Source: Burkholderiales bacterium Ga0077543 (GTDB lineage Bacteria > Pseudomonadota > Gammaproteobacteria > Burkholderiales > Burkholderiaceae_C). Taken from it: a DNA stretch of 64,000 nucleotides. The notes under the pieces were generated by a model. The model was not told the origin of the DNA and did not search any database. It saw nothing but the letters and a program-made list of their open reading frames with translations. Location of the stretch: positions 1-64,000 of the forward strand of contig LNET01000037.1 of the NCBI GenBank assembly GCA_001464055.1, read 5' to 3'. A program made the position numbers and the translations under genes. Numbering within the stretch: the stretch's first letter is position 1; every line of letters begins with the position of its first letter. Below, piece after piece: positions 61,970 through 64,000 of this stretch.

Positions 61970-63868
61970 CTACGAACCGTAGCGGGCGACCAGCGCGCCC
62001 AGTTGCGCCCGGGTGGCGTTCACATCCAGCGGTTTGGCCCAGAACTGGCTGAAGCCGGCGGCCCGGGCAGCCGCTTCGGTGCCGGACTGCTGGTCAGCCG
62101 TGATCATCACCGCCGGCAGGGCCTGCTGCCCGGGGCGGGCGCGCAGCGCCTGCAAAAGCGCTGCGGCTGGCGTGTCGGGCAGCCAGTGGTCGCACAGCAG
62201 CAGGGCTGGCGGTCTTTCTTCGGCCATCAGCAGCGCCATCGCGCCACTGGTGGCCACTCGCAACTGCAGTCCGGGCACTTCTGCAGCAATGGCTTCGAAC
62301 AGCAGCGCATTGACCGGGTCGTCCTCGACGTACAGCACCTCGCACCGCTGCGCTGCTGCGGCGGGTGCCGCGCCCGGGTCGGGGGCGGCAACTGCCGCCG
62401 GCGCAGTGCCGGCTGGAAGCCAGACCGTGAAGCAAGATCCCTGGCCAGGCGTACTGACCACGTCGAGGCGCCCGCCCAGGGTCTGCACGATCTGCGCCGT
62501 GATCACCAGGCCCAGGCCGGTGCCGTCGACGCCGCTGCGCTCGGCGCCGAGCCGGTTGAAGGGCTGGAAGAGTGCCAGCCGCTGTTCTTCGCTCAGGCCG
62601 ATGCCGGTGTCGGCAACGTCCAGGGCCACGCCGCCGTCGCGGGCCCATGCGCTGACACGCACCGCACCACCCCGCCGGTTGTATTTGATGGCGTTGCTGA
62701 GCAGGTTGTCGATGGCCTGGGTCAGGCGGCTGCTGTCGGCCAAGACCCACAGCGATGCCGCAATCTCGGCCGACAGCGTGACCCCGGCGCGCTGTGCCAG
62801 CGGCCCCAGCATCGCCAGCGAGTCTTCGACCAGTGGCGCCAGCGCCAGCGCCACGGGCTGAACGCCGAAGCTCGAGCTGCGCAGGCTCGACAGGCCCAGC
62901 ACATCGTCCACCAGGCTGAGCAGGCGCTGGCCAGCCGAGCCGACAAGCTGGATATGGCGCCGGTTCAGCGTGCTGTCTGCCTGTTCGGCGGAGGCGGCCA
63001 GCAGCTGCGTGAAGCCCAGGATGGCGTTCAGCGGTGTGCGCAGCTCGTGGCTGACCCGGCCGAGGAAGTCGGTCTGTGCCTGGCGGGCGTGTTCCACGGC
63101 GCGCAGTTGCAAGGCTTCGCTTTGCAGCGCGCGCTGGGTGCTGACATCGGCCACATGGCCCGCCCAGACGATGCGGCCGTCGCTGAGCAAACGCGATGAA
63201 GCCTGCCATTCATGCCAGACCACCGGCTGAGCTTCGGCAGCCGGCTGCAGGGCAGCGGAGAAGTGGTGTTGCGCGTCGGTCTGCCCAGCCGGATGGGCGT
63301 GCAGGCGGGCCAGGTCTTCGGGCCGCAACCGGCCCAGCACCTTTTGCGCATCGGCAACGGCCTGCTGCGCGGTACAACCGAAAAGTGCCTTCACTGCCCG
63401 GCTGAGATAGGTGAAGGCCAACCTGCCCGAAGGCTCGCGCACCAGCTCGAAGATCATCGCCGGCGACTGGTCTGCCGCGCGCTTGACCTTCAGCAGTTCG
63501 TCGTCCACCGCCTTGCGTGTCCGATAAGGTGCCAGGACTGCGTGAGTGCACATGCCCGACTCGCCGTGCCGCAGCGAGGCATACAACAGCACGTCGAGTG
63601 TGCTGCCATCGGGCCGGCGCAGCGACAGCGCAAATTCCTCGATCCGCCCGTGCAGGGTCAGCATCGGCAGCACATAGCTCTGGAAGATGGCGCTGGCGGC
63701 CGGGGTCAGCAGCGTTTCGACGGGTTGGTCGATCAGCCCTGCCAGAGGCCGGCCGGACATCGTGGCCAGGGCCCGGTTGGCCTGGCTGATGCAGTTCGTG
63801 GCGTCGAGCACCAGGGCAGCGCATGGCAGCTGCATGGCCAGCCCGGGTTCAGCGGCCAGGTCGGACAT
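61970..63868 (-). CDS. Hybrid PAS histidine kinase with receiver domain
   Basis: A 632-aa soluble hybrid kinase. Two PAS-like sensor domains (about residues 10-130 and 150-270) precede a dimerisation/phosphoacceptor helix with GRVSHELRTPLNAILG, an HATPase domain (NLLSNAIKYN, VADTGIGL, GTGLGLVI), and a receiver domain with EDDPVN and the phosphoacceptor Asp in LLLCDHWLPD. No membrane helix, so it senses an internal signal. The start overlaps the stop of an RsbQ-like hydrolase gene by one base. Confidence 0.92.
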   Translation of the reverse strand: MSDLAAEPGLAMQLPCAALVLDATNCISQANRALATMSGRPLAGLIDQPVETLLTPAASAIFQSYVLPMLTLHGRIEEFALSLRRPDGSTLDVLLYASLRHGESGMCTHAVLAPYRTRKAVDDELLKVKRAADQSPAMIFELVREPSGRLAFTYLSRAVKALFGCTAQQAVADAQKVLGRLRPEDLARLHAHPAGQTDAQHHFSAALQPAAEAQPVVWHEWQASSRLLSDGRIVWAGHVADVSTQRALQSEALQLRAVEHARQAQTDFLGRVSHELRTPLNAILGFTQLLAASAEQADSTLNRRHIQLVGSAGQRLLSLVDDVLGLSSLRSSSFGVQPVALALAPLVEDSLAMLGPLAQRAGVTLSAEIAASLWVLADSSRLTQAIDNLLSNAIKYNRRGGAVRVSAWARDGGVALDVADTGIGLSEEQRLALFQPFNRLGAERSGVDGTGLGLVITAQIVQTLGGRLDVVSTPGQGSCFTVWLPAGTAPAAVAAPDPGAAPAAAAQRCEVLYVEDDPVNALLFEAIAAEVPGLQLRVATSGAMALLMAEERPPALLLCDHWLPDTPAAALLQALRARPGQQALPAVMITADQQSGTEAAARAAGFSQFWAKPLDVNATRAQLGALVARYGS

Positions 63869-64000
63869 CAGGCCACCAGGTATTCGCGCATGGCGGCGAT
63901 GGTTTCCCGGGGGTGCGTCAGGTGCGGGCAATGACCGGTGGTGGGCAGCACCACCAGCGTGCTGCCGGCCAGCTGTTCGGCGCAGTACTTGCCGACGGCC
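63868..64000 (-). CDS. RsbQ-like alpha/beta hydrolase, 3' end (partial at window edge)
   Basis: The visible 43 C-terminal residues (LVVLPTTGHCPHLTHPRETIAAM) match the end of RsbQ-like alpha/beta hydrolases, with the catalytic histidine in TGHCPHL. RsbQ works with the PAS phosphatase RsbP in Bacillus, and its plant relatives are the hormone receptors D14 and KAI2. Here it lies one base ahead of a PAS hybrid kinase. The rest is beyond the window. Confidence 0.8.
   Translation of the reverse strand, partial: AVGKYCAEQLAGSTLVVLPTTGHCPHLTHPRETIAAMREYLVA

Overview
The window is very GC-rich. It carries a complete betaproteobacterial division and cell-wall (dcw) cluster in the order mraZ-rsmH-ftsL-ftsI-murE-murF-mraY-murD-ftsW-murG-murC-ddl-ftsQ-ftsA-ftsZ, a class-A RNase P RNA gene, a urease operon, a Bcr/CflA exporter, a PEP-CTERM protein, and many overlapping ATGA start/stop junctions. 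Together these suggest a chromosomal segment of a Burkholderiales bacterium of the Rubrivivax/Leptothrix/Ideonella kind. That placement is inferred from gene order and protein flavour, not from a search.

Layout. 1-1.8 kb (minus): ureA, a small His-rich membrane protein, ureB and the 5' part of ureC. 2.0-2.4 kb: rnpB. 2.5-6.0 kb: an exported intradiol-dioxygenase-like protein, an MFS drug exporter, an alpha-carbonic anhydrase and a small membrane protein. 6.16-23.75 kb (plus): the dcw cluster, read from a good sigma70-type promoter next to MraZ-type TGGGN boxes and closed by a terminator after ftsZ. It supplies UDP-MurNAc-pentapeptide synthesis, lipid I/II formation, septal synthase/transpeptidase (FtsW/FtsI) and the Z-ring (FtsA/FtsZ/FtsQ/FtsL). 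lpxC, which often follows ftsZ, is not here.

23.7-32.4 kb is an accessory region and the most unusual part of the window. It holds a HigB/HigA-like and a VapBC-like toxin-antitoxin module, a block of ACTATGCGTAG repeats, an IS66 transposase fragment, a roughly 500-bp near-identical copy of the ftsZ 3' end with its own terminator, and then a reductase, a pirin, two LysR regulators and an exported metallo-beta-lactamase-fold protein. A third, decayed ftsZ fragment closes it. The second and third ftsZ fragments share an insertion that the functional ftsZ lacks, so they have a common history.

32.4-41.7 kb (mostly minus): a Gre-type factor, a serine hydrolase, a glutaminase fused to STAS and cyclic-nucleotide-binding domains, a zincin peptidase, small exported proteins, and two lipoprotein enzymes (metallophosphoesterase and phospholipase D). 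42.0-46.4 kb (plus): an overlapping pair, an LtaS/OpgB-like phosphoglycerol-transferase-type protein and a GH17-GT2 fusion, likely for glucan synthesis and decoration. 46.6-50.3 kb (minus): an overlapping pair, a GGDEF-EAL c-di-GMP enzyme and an OmpA-domain protein. 50.4-57.9 kb: a peroxiredoxin, a lipoprotein, an exported thiamine-binding-like protein behind a TPP riboswitch, an AfsR-like regulator, a PEP-CTERM protein, a broken regulator, and OB-fold and DUF2062 proteins. 58.0-64.0 kb: a large LuxR-type ATPase regulator, a patatin phospholipase, and a PAS hybrid histidine kinase directly downstream of an RsbQ-like hydrolase that runs off the window.

Most long open frames antisense to these genes are high-GC shadows. 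No tRNA, 5S/16S/23S rRNA, CRISPR array or complete insertion sequence was seen.
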